Of a DNA stretch of 64,000 nucleotides, positions 1-13,666 are shown piece after piece (the first letter of the stretch is position 1; every line of letters begins with the position of its first letter). The notes beneath the pieces are model-generated. The model worked only from the letters and a program-made list of their open reading frames with translations, made no database searches and had not been told where the DNA came from. The DNA is from Karalla daura (taxonomy: Eukaryota > Chordata > Actinopteri > Chaetodontiformes > Leiognathidae): contig CM055188.1 in NCBI GenBank assembly GCA_029224185.1, positions 5,209,001 to 5,273,000 on the forward strand, read 5' to 3'. Both the position numbers and the translations under genes were made by a program.

Positions 1-2876
1 CCTATGAGCTCTGCATCCGACAATGGGTGCACGGCAAAAAATGTCTCACAGCAAATAAAAAAAAAAACAAGCAACATAACACTGAATTAATGTGACAATG
101 TCACAATACTTCAGTGTTTTTGTCATTTATTAAGTAGCTTATGTGATAGTTTCCATGATGTGTGTAACTTGCCTAGCATCCTGACTGAAGTTCACTCTTT
201 TGCATCCTTTTTTTCACAGTTTAAACTGTTTAATAATATACATGAATATAAACTTACGTAGACATACATAAAATATTTAAATCATTTTTACAACCTAAAC
301 AAAACTGACTTCCTTCAGACTTTTTTGTCTTGCAAATAAAAAATATTCTCACTTTATTAGATTTGCACAGAACATTTTGTACATTCTACATATTACAATC
401 ATCCCCTCCTGAAAGAAAGAGGTAGATTTGACACGATATGTGCAGTACTTTGCTCATATTTGTTGGAATATGTGCCAGAAAAAACTGTGAATAACATGCA
501 GAATATCATGTCGTGTTTGCATGTAATTGAGTCAGTGTGTATGAAACCCTGGCCAGAAGGCTTCTCCACCTTTTTATTGTTCCAAGAGGGACCTAATAGA
601 TGTCAATTTGTGTTTGGTAGGTGGAATGGTGGAATATTTTACCTTTATTTCAACTCTTATATAAGAATAAGAGTGTTCTGTTCAGGCTTGTAAATATTTT
701 TTTTAGATAATATACTTTTTAGAATATATAACAAGTTTGATATTGAAGAAGTAACTTGTTAAACATTTGAATATGAGTCAACTTGAAAAATTTTGAAGTG
801 ACAAAGTGATAAACCAACCCACAATGACGACATGACCAATATCAACACATTAAATGTGACATGTTCCACTTAAAATAAATATATGGTTTCTCTCAACATG
901 TAGTGTTTGGAGGGATATGGACATCACACCAGGGAGAAGACTGTACTGGTCTATTCATTCGTTTCTCGATGTGGCATGCAGCTGTGGAAAATCGTGAAAA
1001 CACAAGTACACATGTATTTTGGATTTGGAGTTCATTTTGGAGCTCAGGTGTACTGCAGGTCTGCTTGGATGTCCCCAAGTGCTTGCCCTCCCAGATCAGA
1101 GAAATCTGTGCAATCCATTCGGGTAGGTTCCCTGTACAAGCACTCCACTCTTTTAATTTCATAGAGTAAAACATGATTTTAGTTTGTAATTTTGACACAT
1201 GACACATGATTGTGTAATATCATTTTGCATGTATTGTGAAGCTGTGAATGATCTTTGTGGCACAGACAGAAAGTTGAATGTTGTTTTGATTTTCCCTAGT
1301 TTGTGTACATGCAGGCTAACAAGGCTAATGCTTCTGCTAGCTACTTCTCATTCATTCCGTGCATTGACTTTGTTCATTTATCTCTGTGTGTTATGCATAG
1401 GTTTGTCTTTTTTTAACATAGTAATTTTTTTGCAATTGAACACAGCAGTTTTCCCAACCTGACAGTGGCTTTTATTGCTTTATTAATTGATTTACAGGCT
1501 GCCCACAAATAGATCAGGGACCGTGAGGGTGGCTTTTTGTTTTTGTATGTGTTCTCATTAATTTTGATTAACTTTTCTTTTCAAGTTCAATGGTTCTATC
1601 ACACTGCCCATCCAGAGCCCTGCTTCACTTTTGTTTGCTTTTTTTTTTTTTTTTTACTGTTTTTTACTACTTTAAACACAGAAATGCAATCACATTACTC
1701 ATTACTTACTAATCATTGCTTTTATTTTTTCAAAAATGTAAAATAAATGTACTTTCTGAAAACATCTCTGTTCATTGAAAGATTTGATATTTGCACTGTT
1801 ACAGAAATGTCCTCAAAGTGTTGAAACCCATAGTGCCATCCATGACTCAGACATAACCCAGACACTATGACATACCTGGAAAATGCAGAGGTCAGAAAGT
1901 TCAATTGCACATTTTGAAGCAGTGCACAATATTTATAAGGAAAGATGTTTCTGAATAATGTGCCTGCATGTAAAAAGGTAAGAACTATAAACCAGTAGTA
2001 AATTTGCTTATATAATTATTCAACAAAAGACAAAACAGGCTTATTTGTTTGATAGCCTACTATGACAGCTGTTGAAGAGAATCACATATGGCTTTTGAAG
2101 AAGCCAAATAAAAAAAACAGACTAACAAACTCACACGGCTCAGGATATGGAGCAGATCGACTGCTCTGGTACCAACCGTTCTGGTGCTGGCTGTTTTGTG
2201 ATTGTGAAAGTGTGCGTGTGTGTGTGTATGTGTGAGCGAGAGAGAGAGAAAAAAAAAGCCTTATGTAGAGACTAGTGGTGGGAGACTTCTGTTAAAGTGT
2301 TAAACGTGAGCCAAAGCCGCTCGTGTCCAATTGTTTGCTAATTATTTGTCTGACTGTCAATGAACCAAAGGTGTTTCTATCGGAAGGTAAAGTATTCTCA
2401 TCTTATGTGTGAATGTGTGACTCTGTTCATCATTAAACAATGGTTAAAAATACATTGAGAGGGAGTTGTACTGACAACCACTGCAAGCAAGCATAAATTC
2501 ACATTTCTTGTGGTTTCATGTTGACAATTAGTAAATTTTCCTGTTTACTTCTGTTATGTAGTTCTGTTGTGTATGCAAGGATTGATGGATGGTTGGATGG
2601 TGTGTGTGTATGTGTGTGTGTGTGTGTGTTGGCATATCTCATACTGTACACAGATCAGCCTCATGAATCACTGTGACTCATTGCACACCATTACGCTAGA
2701 AATGGTAAAATAAAATTAAAAATCAAATTTAAAAAATTTAAATCATATTCCTTCCTTTACCTGTGCTGGTGGTAGTTGATGGGTCAAAAAGATTTTTTCA
2801 TCTATTTATTAAACCGTTTTTCAATTTGAATCTTTACTTAAATTTTATTATTTTGCGTATGAGATTTGGATCTCAC
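1..2876 (-). other. Intron of slc6a11 following exon 10, no coding exon seen
   Basis: AT-rich intronic DNA with short GT microsatellites near 2216 and 2606. A 28-nt stretch around 79-106 recurs almost exactly at 14230-14257 inside the giant intron and contains the inverted arms TGTGAC and GTCACA. The open frames on both strands at 893-1207 match no protein family I recognise. No splice-bounded SLC6 exon was found. Confidence 0.6.
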
Positions 2877-2989
2877 CTGACTGTCCAGGCCCAGAAAAAT
2901 GAGCATCATGAAGAAGAGGCAGGCCCACAGCGGTGATAAAGGCATCATAGTGACAGCCTTGGGATAGGCAATGAATGCAAGACCAGGAC
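2877..2989 (-). CDS. slc6a11: slc6a11 exon 10: loop 4 and TM8 up to the LDSQ motif
   Basis: 113 nt, ending in phase 0 at a CAG|GTGAGAT donor. It encodes PGLAFIAYPKAVTMMPLSPL and WACLFFMMLIFLGLDSQ. LGLDSQ in TM8 includes sodium-site residues (Asp, Ser) of the family. The next exon, expected to begin FVCVESL, was not found in 1-2876 and should lie outside the window. Confidence 0.95.
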
Positions 2990-5900
2990 CTGAATGACAA
3001 AAGTAAATACATAAATTACAAACCAGACTCTCAGTAGAGCAAAACTTGTTTTTACAATATGTTAAAGATTTTCAAAAATGTTTTGAATAGTTTGGAATCA
3101 TTAAATTATAGTTAGCATAGCAGAGGTTTGTTTTCGATTAAGTTTCAAAGGCATGGCATGCTCCCTCTAATAATCTTTATTAAGGGTAGTAAACACTTCC
3201 AACAAATGCTCTGTCACATGACACTGTTTTCACTAATCAAATGTAGCCACTGACTGTAATGTGCAATAACTTTGTGCACTTCTTTATTGAGGTCTTGACA
3301 GCACCGTTTCTCTGATCCTATCTCTGACCACTACTAAAATAGGTTTATTCCTTCCATACCAGATTCTGCCACAGCTTCAATGGGAACATTTTGCTCATAT
3401 GCCATGAAACCCAGCACAGAGAAGATGGCAAATCCTGCCACAAAGCTGGTGCCACTGTTCAGACAGCACAACATGATGCAGTCTCTGAGGAGAAGAGGAG
3501 GACAGGGAAGAGGAGATCTTATTTAATGAGACAACTGTCCAAACATTAAATCAACACTGCTCCTGGATAACAAACACCTTCGAGAAGATCTCAGACAGCT
3601 CCACTTTATCTTACCTGTAGCAGTTATTGTTGTAGGCATTGTAACTTCCCAGGGCAGTGAGGCAGCCCAAGCAGATGGCATAGGAAAAGAAGATTTGGGT
3701 TCCTGCATCCACCCATACCTGAAGAGAACATAAACACATAACACACAATGTTACATTGCAGATGGGTCACGACATGTATCTTAATATGATAAAAAAAATA
3801 ACGATTATTTTCAGTTTTAAGTATCTGATTGTATTGGAATACTAATTGACCCTAATATGTGTAATTGTGAACAGTATTATTAAGAAGCATTTCAATTAAT
3901 TGATAATAGATCTGGCTGCTCTAGCCAGCTCACAAAAGGATCTGATATCAGATTCTACATGCAAATGACAGCTCGTTCACGCACAACAAAGCTAAATATG
4001 GAGCTCTGTACTTGTGACAACTCTGATGGATAAGGAACATAAATATTTCCACTGTTGGTCATACCCAGTTGTATTCATTCAAATAAAGCTAGTTAAAAGC
4101 CCACAGCAAACTAAACTTGAGTCTCTAAACCTACACAGACTACTACATGCCCCACACAGGTACGGCCAGGGCTGGGATGTGAATCAGCAGCCTTCTTAAT
4201 GTTAGTTAATAGCACTAAACACTGCATCACTGTCAACTCTTCGGGCCAGTGGACGACCATAGAATCGCCCCTTGGTGTGAGTGAAAATGGTAACCTAAAC
4301 AGAGATGTACTCTTTGGGTGTCTTCAGACCAAACATTGGCAGCAGGACCCTGGCTAAAGCCTGCGACAAAACCGTGAGAATCTTGCAGCCTGCAAGCTCT
4401 GGAATATTTTGCACCACCACAGGGGCGGTGCTACAAATCTGTACGCAGACCTGTTCTACCCCAGGAGTAGAAGAAGGACAAGGATTGCTTTACGTTGAAC
4501 TCCACCAAATGCTGTGGTGAGTTCAGCACTGTCCACGTATACACCACGTGCCGTTGTCATGGGGTTTCAAATTTGCTACACCAATCTATGTGCACCACCG
4601 CCGTGCATGGAAGTATATCCAGGCCTTAAAATTATAGCTACTGAATTAAGAATGGAAAGTGTAATCACAGGGCTGTTCCTGTTATCCAATGGGATATTAT
4701 TACAAATGGCAATCTAAATGGGTATGTATCATTTGGGTGCATAGAGACCAAAAACCTGGCAGTAACCCCCAAATTCCACCGAATGCATGAGCGGCAACCC
4801 ACAGCAGCACCGCGGTAACCGCTGCAATTAGCTTCCATTAAAAAAGCCACATAGAGTGGCTCAACAACGTCTCACGAGTGCTCAGCTGCAACTTGCCGCT
4901 CCCAAGCACTCCAGGGGCCCGTTTCAGGTAGCAGGCTCAACATAGTCTGACTATGTTTGTGGATTGAGGCTTGACATAGCCTGAGCTAAGAATCTCGAAC
5001 TAGCCGGTTTCAGAACACCGGCTTCCCATTAGTTTAATCAATTCTGAGTATGTTCAGCTCGAGCTAAGGCAACTTCAAAAAGCCATTATCAATGGAGCCC
5101 CGATACATGAATTCACCATGGCAACGAAGGAAAAAGAAAGGTCCACGTCCTTCACTCCACTCGAGTTGAAGATTTCAATGAGCTCATACAGTGACTTTGA
5201 GCCAGTATTTAGTGTAACACAGCTGCAGGTCAGAGAAGAGGGAGTCGGCATTGGAGAAGATCGCTGCTCAAGTCAATGTGTAAGTTTAAATATATTTTCT
5301 TCATGTATGCAAAGACGGTTATAATATTGTTAGGTGAAAACCTCTGGAATGATATTAAAGCTAAAATGTATTTTACTCAGATGCAATCCCACTGGTGAAA
5401 AATGGACATGGAAGCAGCTACAAATTAAATATAAAAACATTGTTCAAACAGGTGAGACTTCAGCAGAGTAGTGTCATGGAGTTACCTGATTTAAATAATG
5501 TAATGTAACTACATTATATCTTCTTTGTTCACAGAAATATTAATTTCACTTTCATGGATTTTTCTTTTGTCCCAACAGATTCTGACGGTGTTCTTCATCT
5601 GGTTGAACCTGCCACTGTGCAATGTTAGTAGCCAATACTGTGTATTATGCAATGTAGTAGTTTAAAGTATACTGTAGGATACAGGATGAGGAAGAAGAGG
5701 ATGATGAGGATGAAGAGGATGATAAGGCCACATTATCTGCTGCCACAAAGAGGGAGCCTGAGGGTCCTACAGAGGTAACATCTAGTGGTGTTACTGATAG
5801 TTTCTTCACATTCTTGTGTGCATTATAGAGTGACAATTAGCTCACACAATTATTAACAGATGAATGAAACTTTGTGACGTAAAAGGGGAGGAGACAGCTC

Positions 5901-8900
5901 AAGCTTTCTTCAACATAGCCTGCTCCCGACCAGGCTTGGTTCACAGAGGAAGTTGCCATAGCTAATTATCTCGAGCTCTACTTAGCCCCCTCTCTGCAAC
6001 TGAAAAGTCAGACATTCCCTCATTTCAGGCTCAACATAGTCGAGATACACTCACCGGCCACTTTATTAGGTACACCTGTCCAACTGCTCGTTAACACTTA
6101 ATTTCTAAACAGCCATTCACATGGCGGCAACTCAGTGCATTTAGCCATGTAGACATGGTCAAGACAATCTCCTGCAGTTCAAACCGAGCATCAGTATGGG
6201 GAAGAAAGGTGATTTTCACGCACAACCATCTCTAGGGTTTACAGAGAATGGTCCGAAAAAGAAAAAATATCCAGTGAGCGGCAGTTCTGTGGGCGGAAAT
6301 GCCTTGTTGATGCCAGAGGTCAGAGGAGAATGGCCAGACTGGTTCGAGCTGATAGAAAGGCAGCAGTAACTCAAACAACCACCCGTTACAACCAAGGTAG
6401 GCAGAAGAGCATCTCTGAATGCACAGTACGTCGAGCTTTGAGGCAGATGGGCTACAACAGCAGAAGACCACGCCGGGTGCCACTCCTTTCAGCTAAGAAC
6501 AGGAAACTGAGGCTACAATTTGCACAAGCTCATCCAAATTGGACAATAGAAGATTGGAAAAATGTTGCCTGGTCTGATGAGTCTCGATTTCTGCTGCGCC
6601 ATTGGGATGGTAGGGTCAGAATTTGGCGTCAACAACATGAAAGCCTGGATCCATCCTGCCTTGTATCAACGGTTCAGGCTGGTGGTGGTAGTGTAATGGT
6701 GTGGAGAATATTTTCTTGGCACTCTTTGGGCCCCTTGGTACCAATTGAGCATTGTTGCAACACCACAGCCTACCTGAGTATTGTTGCTGACCATGTCCAT
6801 CCCTTTATGACCACAATGTACCCAACTTCTGATGGCTACTTTCAGCAGGATAATGCGCCATGTTATAAAGCTGGAATCATCTGTGTCATCGTGTACCTAA
6901 TAAAGTAGCCGGTGAGTGTATGTACAAAGCCCGCTTCTTGAAACGGGCCCCAGATAGACAGCTTCTCCATTTGAGCAGCTACTATTCAAATTTAAAACAT
7001 TTTAGTCATAGATGAAGAAGAGAGCTAGAAAGAGATAGAGAAGAGAGAGAAGCAGGAACGTCCCCACCCCCCTCACCCACACAAAGGATAAAGCGCTGTT
7101 GAACCAACAAAGTAAACTATTGTTTGCTGTTGTTTCCTTTATACATTGACTTTATGATGGCATCCTGCGGTCTCTAGCACTTTTGGAAGTGGGCCAATCA
7201 TAGAATCATTGCACTGAAAAACAGAATCTGAATAGTATAATTTGAACTAGAAAATTCCAGCGCGCTGAAATTTCGAGAGTGCTCCGAAACCTGTGTGTTG
7301 GGACTGCTGCAAGTAATAGGCTGCAGATAAGCAGAAAATCGGAGCAAGACACACACACAGGCCTCAACGGGGACAAAGTAAACTTCTTTGTCCCGTGGTG
7401 ACCCTCACCCCTGCAGAACAAAGGCTCGCAGGCACCGCACAGACGACCCCCTGCAGGGCAGGGACATGTGAGCTGCTACACGACTCCAACGCCCCTCCCC
7501 CGGAGGCAGGCGCAAGCAGCCAACCGCTGGCCCCGTGCCAAGAGCAGCCAGCTGATTCGTCCCTCGGGACGTGAAACCAGTCCACCTATCCGCAGCGCAC
7601 AGCGGGGGCTCCGCACCCGAAGGCATGGGAACCCCGGAGGATAAAAGGACACGAACCTGGTCACTCACTCTCTCTCTCGCCCACCTTTCTTCAACTACAC
7701 TTCGAGCCGAGGACTTCGTGGAGACTCCAGCCGCCGGACGAGAAGAACAATCACCGCCGCCGCTCCTCCAGATCCCACTCTACAGCCGCTGTTTCAGCGC
7801 TCCAGTGTGGTGACTATCGTGTCCTTTACAGGACAGAAGCACCACGGGCTCCGAGCCCAAAAAACAAAAGACAGAGTGATTCCCTTGAGAAGAGCATGAG
7901 TTTCCGTGCCGCAGCTTCGCTGCCGGAGGTCTACCACAGACCTCATCTCTATAGCGACCGCTTCGCCCGAAGCCGCTATCCCGGACGCCCGGTCCTGAAC
8001 GGGAGAGACCGACCAAGGTCCACGTCATCCCCAGGGGAAACCCAGCCGCCGCATCCTCTCCAGCAGCCCAGCCGGGCACGTTGAACCAGGACCCCCGCGG
8101 ACAACGCTGCAACACCCGGAGACAAAGCGGACCCCAATCCAGCCGACGCACACCACATCACGTGGTCACGTAAGAGGCAAAAGTTGGACTCAGTAACTAA
8201 CGCAAAGTGCTTAGGAACCTACACGTTGAAATGTAGATTTTCTCGTTAAATTACGTAATCACGTGTATGAATGTAAGAGGACGCAGACTGTGACCGTGTC
8301 TGAGCGTCTCTCAATTTTCGTTTTTACGACCCTTTGTTCGAGATCGGCTCTCGCGGCGATCACGTGACTCTTTCCGTCGCGCGTACCCCCCCCCCGCTCA
8401 GGTGCACGGGCACGCGTCGACACACGTACGCACACACACACAATTGTTTTGTTACCTGTTTTATGTTATCTGTATGTATGTTAGCCTACATCTCAGGGAT
8501 TTTATGTTAGTTAGTTTGCAGTTAAGTATAAATGTATGTAGCTTAATTCCGACTTGTTATTAAAGTGTCATTGTTTGTATTAACTGAACCCTGTCGTTAT
8601 TGATGCAAATGATTATTGCTACATCTTGCCAGTGCTCGGATCTCACCGCCTCCAAGATTTAGACTGATTTACTAGGCAAATTGACTAACCAGATTATTGG
8701 TCCCTGTTCGCAGGGTGGTGCCCCGAAATTCTTAAATAACAATAAGCTAATCATCTAGGTTTACTATATTTGGTTGACATAAAGTCCCAACATGTGCCTG
8801 CCATCGAGTCACTAGCTGCCCCAAACCCCCCCCCCCCCCCCCCCCCCCCCCCGCCCCGCCCCTCCCAAAGCTGAAGGAGTATTGCTCTATTCGGCCATAA

Positions 8901-11900
8901 CTTTGTATTAACATGCCTGTCTATGAGAGACCGAGTGTGTGTGTGAGTGTGCCTGAAGTGTTTGTGTGTCTGTATGAGGTCACCAGTCAGCCTGCTCCAG
9001 CAGGACACTGTCAGCAGGAGAGACACCTGAGCAGGGAATTCACCAAATGAGCTTTGAGAAGGTGCTGGTGAAAAATGATACAAGCTATCGACATGAAACT
9101 CGGCACACAGAGGAACCACAAGTTTCTTGAATTTTTGAAATTAAAATGAAGTTTCTAAACTCAAACTCAAAGAATACAAAGAATAATAATAAAATTAAAG
9201 CTCCAAGCAACTGTGGGCAGGTCCTCGCCTGTGCGCCTGTTGGGGTACTGGCAACCGCTGGGTAAATGTAGTTCCTAAGACAACCCAAGAATGCTTTTTT
9301 TAGAACATGTTGAAGAGGAATCTCTTCTAGGCTGAGCAGCATCCATGTGATTCAGGTAATGAACCATCTCTCTACTATGGCTGACATACGGCTACACTCC
9401 TTGACATAGAGAACATCTTTTCCGAACTTTTGATCACAATGCCATTAAGGTGATCTTATACAATATGTTGAGTCGTTGATGGGATGAAATCTCTAGGTGG
9501 ACTTGGATGACAAGTGATGTTTTGAAATAGCAACACTGGAACATTGAAACCAAAATGGCCAACTTCCTGTCCAGTTCTGACCATCAGTGCAAGAAACTTT
9601 TTTGTGCGGCTTGCTGAATCGTATACGCCTACAAATTTTCATCTTTCTACTCCACAAAAAGCTTCACGGAGAGGTGTTTTTGAAAATTTCAAGGTGGCGC
9701 TTTAGAGACATTTGGCCACACCCATGACGAGGCCATTACCTGGCTGTTCAGGCATACAATGCAATCAGGCATACAATGCAATCATTTTGAAACCTTTATG
9801 ACAAAGTCCCTGTCCCAAAGAGCATTTTGAAATGATGATGACGAATAGCCAAACTTTGTCATGCGATAGTGGCCACGCCCTTTGACTTAAAAAACTTCCG
9901 TACATAAAATTTTCTCAGCTTGGTCTGAGAAAATCGGAGGAAATTCAAAAATTCAAATCAAAATGGCTGACTTCCTCTCAGGCTATGGTCCAAGAGTGTC
10001 AGGAGGGGGGCGCCGGAGAGCATCAGATGATGAGTCGCCCGGTCCATCGCAAGAAAGTGTGGAGTCAATCCAACTCTGAGGAGTTTGAGTTGATACTGAT
10101 GATGAGATGTTATGGGATTATGAGGATTTGTGAATTCTTTTGTGGGGATGTTGGGAGCCATCCCTTGAGGGAGGGGTTCTGTAAAGATTCAGTCTGTCTG
10201 TTTGCCTGTCTGCATGCCTTGCCTTGCTCCTTTTCACTGCAGAGCCAATGATAGGGTTTCTCTCCCTATTTGCTGGCAGCTGGCTCATCAACCAGGTATT
10301 TAAACGCACCTGCGAGATGAACCAGTTGCCAGACCATGTTTCTACACCGTGCCCTATTCCCGTTCCAGCCCTTGTCTACAATCTTGTTTCCAGTTGTTCT
10401 GGTTTCTGTTTCTTTGATACTTTCAGTCAGTGTTTGAGTTTGAGCTTTTGTTCTAGACTAGCTCAGCGGGTTCTTGGTTTTTTCCCAGAAAACCTTGTCT
10501 TTCTGTTCTAGTTTTGTGCTTAGCATACTGTTATTTTTTCACCTTCCAGGTTGTTCTTTTGTTTTTTCAGTGTAGAGTTTAGTCCTGCTGAGACCAATAG
10601 GGTCCCAGGTCCGGAACGCTTCTGTGGTGATCAAGAGTCTTTTGGACCGTTCTTGACCAAATGCTTGTTGCTTTTTGCCTTGCAACCAATCACGTTCGCA
10701 GCCGAGGCTACGAAGGAAGCTTATGTTATCAGTCACCTAGCAGGCCGTACACATGCTTGTGGAACTGCTGAGTGGGATCGTGGATCTCTTAGCTGTTCCT
10801 CTTATGAGAGATTTTCTGCCGAGATCCGAAAAGTGTTCGGTTTTGAAACAAGTTCTGGCAGTTTGGTTAGTGGTTTGATGCGATTGAAGCAGGCTAATCA
10901 GACAGTAGCTGACCACTCCATAGAGTTCCGGAACAGGGCAGCCCATTCTGGCTGGAATATGGCAGCTCAGGTGGAGCAATATCTCACTGGCCTAAGCAAT
11001 TATATTTTGGATGAGAGGACGTAGTTCCAGCTCATGCAGTGGATGGTCATTTATTGGCTGGGGTTTCTGAGATTACCAAGGATCTGACTCTGACTATAGG
11101 TGGTTTTCACAGAGAATCAGTTAGATTCCATATTATCTCCTCCCCTATGGTTCCCCTCATTCTTGGTTACCCTTGGTTGAGAGAACACAATCCCGTGGGG
11201 GGAGGGGTGTAAACAGAGATGCTTCATGCTTGTCAGTTCCAGACCAGAATCCTTCAACGAAGAGGACGTCCGAGGTGTACCGGAGGTGTATAAGGATTAC
11301 TTTCCGGTCTTAAACAAATCCAAGGCGTTCACTTCCCCTACACCGGAGTTATGATTGTGCCATTGACCTGCGATAGGAAGCCACGTCTCCTTGTGGTTGG
11401 CTGTAATCCCTGTCAGCTCAGGAGCGGGAGGCAGTGGACTCCTATATTGACTCTGCCCTGGCTGCTGGACTAATACGCCCCTCATCATCCCCTGCTGGTG
11501 CCAGGTTCTTCTTTGTCAAAAAGAAGGACAGCTCGCTGAGGCCCTGTATCGACTACAGGGGGCTGACTGACATAATGATTAAGAACCACTATCCTCTTCC
11601 TCTGCTGGCTTCTGCCTTCGAGTTGCTCCAGGGAGCATCAGTTTTTACTAAACTGGACTTGCGCAAAGCCTACCACCTGGTGCGTATCCGAGAACGTGAT
11701 AAATGGAAGATGGCTTTCAACACCCCCAGTGGGCATTACGAATATCTCGTCATGCCATTTGGACTGTATAACGCTCCGGCTGTGTTCCAGTCTTTTATCA
11801 ATGATGTTCTGGGGGAACATCTCAATCAGTTTACTTTCGTCTACCTGGATGATATTCAGATTTTTTCTCGCTCCATGGAAGATCATGTCAATCATGTCAA

Positions 11901-13595
11901 GATTATTTTGCAAAAGCTGTGGGACAATGACCTGTACGTTAAGGCCGAGAAATGTGAATTTCATGTGGAAACTGTCTCTTTTTGGAAGATGTAATTGATC
12001 ATGGAGCTGTCCACATCAATCCTGCAAAAGTTGCTGCCATGAGAGACTGGCCTCGTCCCTGAGAAAACAGCTTCAGAGATTCCTGGGCTTCGCCAATTTC
12101 TACCGGTGATTCATCAGGAATTATAGTCGTGTGGCTGCACCTCTCACTGCGTTCACTTCCTCCAAGAGGAAGTTTTGCTGGAGTCCTGAGGCGGAGACTG
12201 CCTTCGTCTCATTAAAGGACAGTTTTACCTCGGCACCAACCAGTTCGTGGTGGAAATGGACGCTTCAGACATCGGAGTAGGAGCAGTTCTGTCACAGCGG
12301 TCCAAGGACAATAAGCTGCACCACTGCGCTTTCTTCTCTCAGTGACTCTCTCCGGCGGAGAGAAACTATGACATTGGGAACCGTGAGCTCTGGATGGCTC
12401 TGGAGGAGTGGCCAATGGACAATGGTCAGTCCATTGTGTGGACTGACCACAAGAATTTGGAGTACTTGCACACAGCCAAGACACTGAAATCCAGACAGGC
12501 ACGCTGGTCGCTATTTTTGATCAGTTCCACTTTACCTTGTCCTATCGCCCAGGTTCCCATTATGTCAAACCCAATGCTCTCTCCAGAGCGTTTGCTAGAG
12601 AGCAATCCTGGATCTTCCGACCAGACTATTTTGCCTCCATCGTTGTTTGTGGGAGCTGTGACCTGGGGTGTGGAGCAAAAGGTGCTCCGAGCGCAGGATG
12701 GAGTGGATGTTCCCGACTTGTGTCCGGAGGGGAGACTGTTTGTCCTTCCAGCGCTCCGGTCTGAGGCTCTGCGTTGGGGTCATGACTCTAAGATGTTCTG
12801 CCATCCTGGTCATCGACGCTCAGTGGCAGCAATTTCCCAGAGGTTTTGGTGGCCGTCCATGATCAGGGATTTTAAGGACTATGTGTCTGCTTGCAGGGTG
12901 TGCAGCCAGCAGAAGACTTCCACTCGTGCCCCTGCTGGTTTCCTATGTCCCCTGCCAGTTCCACGGCGTCCCTGGTCTCACATTTCCCTGGATTTCGTTA
13001 CCGGCCTGCCTTCCTCCAAGGGATTTATTACCACTTTGACTGTAGTGGACCGGTTCAGAAAGTGTTGCCATTTTGTTCCGCTGAAAGGACTTCCGTCAGC
13101 AAAAGAAACAGATGAACTGGCGATTCACCACATTTTTTGGTCACGTGGATTACCAGGAAAGAGTTTTGTAGATGCATTGGGGCCTCGCTCAGCCTTTCTT
13201 CCGGCTATCTTCCCCAGTCAAATGGACAGACCGAGAGCATGAATCAGGAGATGAAGTTGAGAGAGATCCTGGGTGCCCTCCCGACACATCCTAGACCCAG
13301 AACTCATTCAGGACTTTCACAGAGACAATCCTGAACAACCGGGTCCTGACCCTGTGATTGAACAGACACCGAACAATTCCGCAAGTGTCAGGAGGGGGTG
13401 CCGGAGACCAGCTGATGATGAGTCGCCCAGGTCTCCGGTCTATCGCAAGAAAGTGTGGAGGCGATCCAACTCTTTTTTTGTATTTTGTCCTGCGGCGACC
13501 GATTGGTCCCAGGAATTTGTTTTGTCTTGTCTTGAGTGTGCTATTTGGTCTTCCTGCCAGTTTCATTACAGATATAGATAAACAGACAATCAGAC

Positions 13596-13666
<71 letters not shown>

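Larger units (their letters stand above)
4915..6950 (+). mobile_element. PIF/Harbinger-type DNA transposon with 3-bp CAG target duplication
   Basis: Terminal inverted repeats GGGCCCGTTTCA (4915-4926) and TGAAACGGGCCC (6939-6950) are perfect over 12 bp and flanked on both sides by CAG, a 3-bp target duplication as expected for PIF/Harbinger. The interior carries a broken Myb/SANT-like gene but no recognisable DDE nuclease. The element is interrupted by a Tc1 copy at 6048-6918. It is therefore a nonautonomous derivative. Superfamily assignment rests on target length plus the Myb-like gene. Confidence 0.7.
7247..9150 (-). repeat. Family B repeat copy in reverse orientation, split by an LTR
   Basis: Bases 7247-7295 are the reverse complement of the family B 3' end: CTAG followed by the GCGC-centred hairpin and the GAGAGTGCTCCGAAACCTGTG segment. 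The copy resumes at 8793 and runs to about 9150, with a 27-base C tract at 8826-8852 that matches the G tract of the copies at 38-46 kb. The interruption is the LTR at 7296-8792. Beyond 9150 the sequence switches to family A. Confidence 0.8.
9997..13566 (+). mobile_element. Decayed Ty3/gypsy-type LTR retrotransposon
   Basis: A repeated motif starting TGTCAGGAGGGGG, followed by a GATGATGAGTCGCCC block and GCAAGAAAGTGTGGAG, is present near both ends (9997-10085 and 13386-13480). Between them lie, in order, gag, protease-like, reverse transcriptase, RNase H and integrase remnants on the plus strand. The order RT-RNaseH-integrase is that of Ty3/gypsy. Stops, frameshifts and deletions interrupt all parts. 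LTR borders are uncertain. Confidence 0.8.

Noticed and set aside
893..1207. Overlapping open frames of 85-104 codons on both strands
   Set aside because: No known domain, no splice context, and both strands open over the same bases; most likely chance.
1..2876. Next slc6a11 exon (expected FVCVESL start)
   Set aside because: No matching reading with splice sites was found, so it should lie outside the window.
5645..5836. Serine-run reading frame on the minus strand
   Set aside because: It is the reverse of a GAGGAAGA-rich acidic stretch belonging to the Myb-like transposon gene on the other strand.
7364..8161. Several GC-rich open frames within the 1.5 kb LTR
   Set aside because: They overlap in different frames on both strands, match no family, and lie in an LTR control region.
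10551..11024. Possibility that the gag remnant is a domesticated RTL-like gene
   Set aside because: It is followed in order by broken protease, RT, RNase H and integrase remnants of the same element and is short and degraded.
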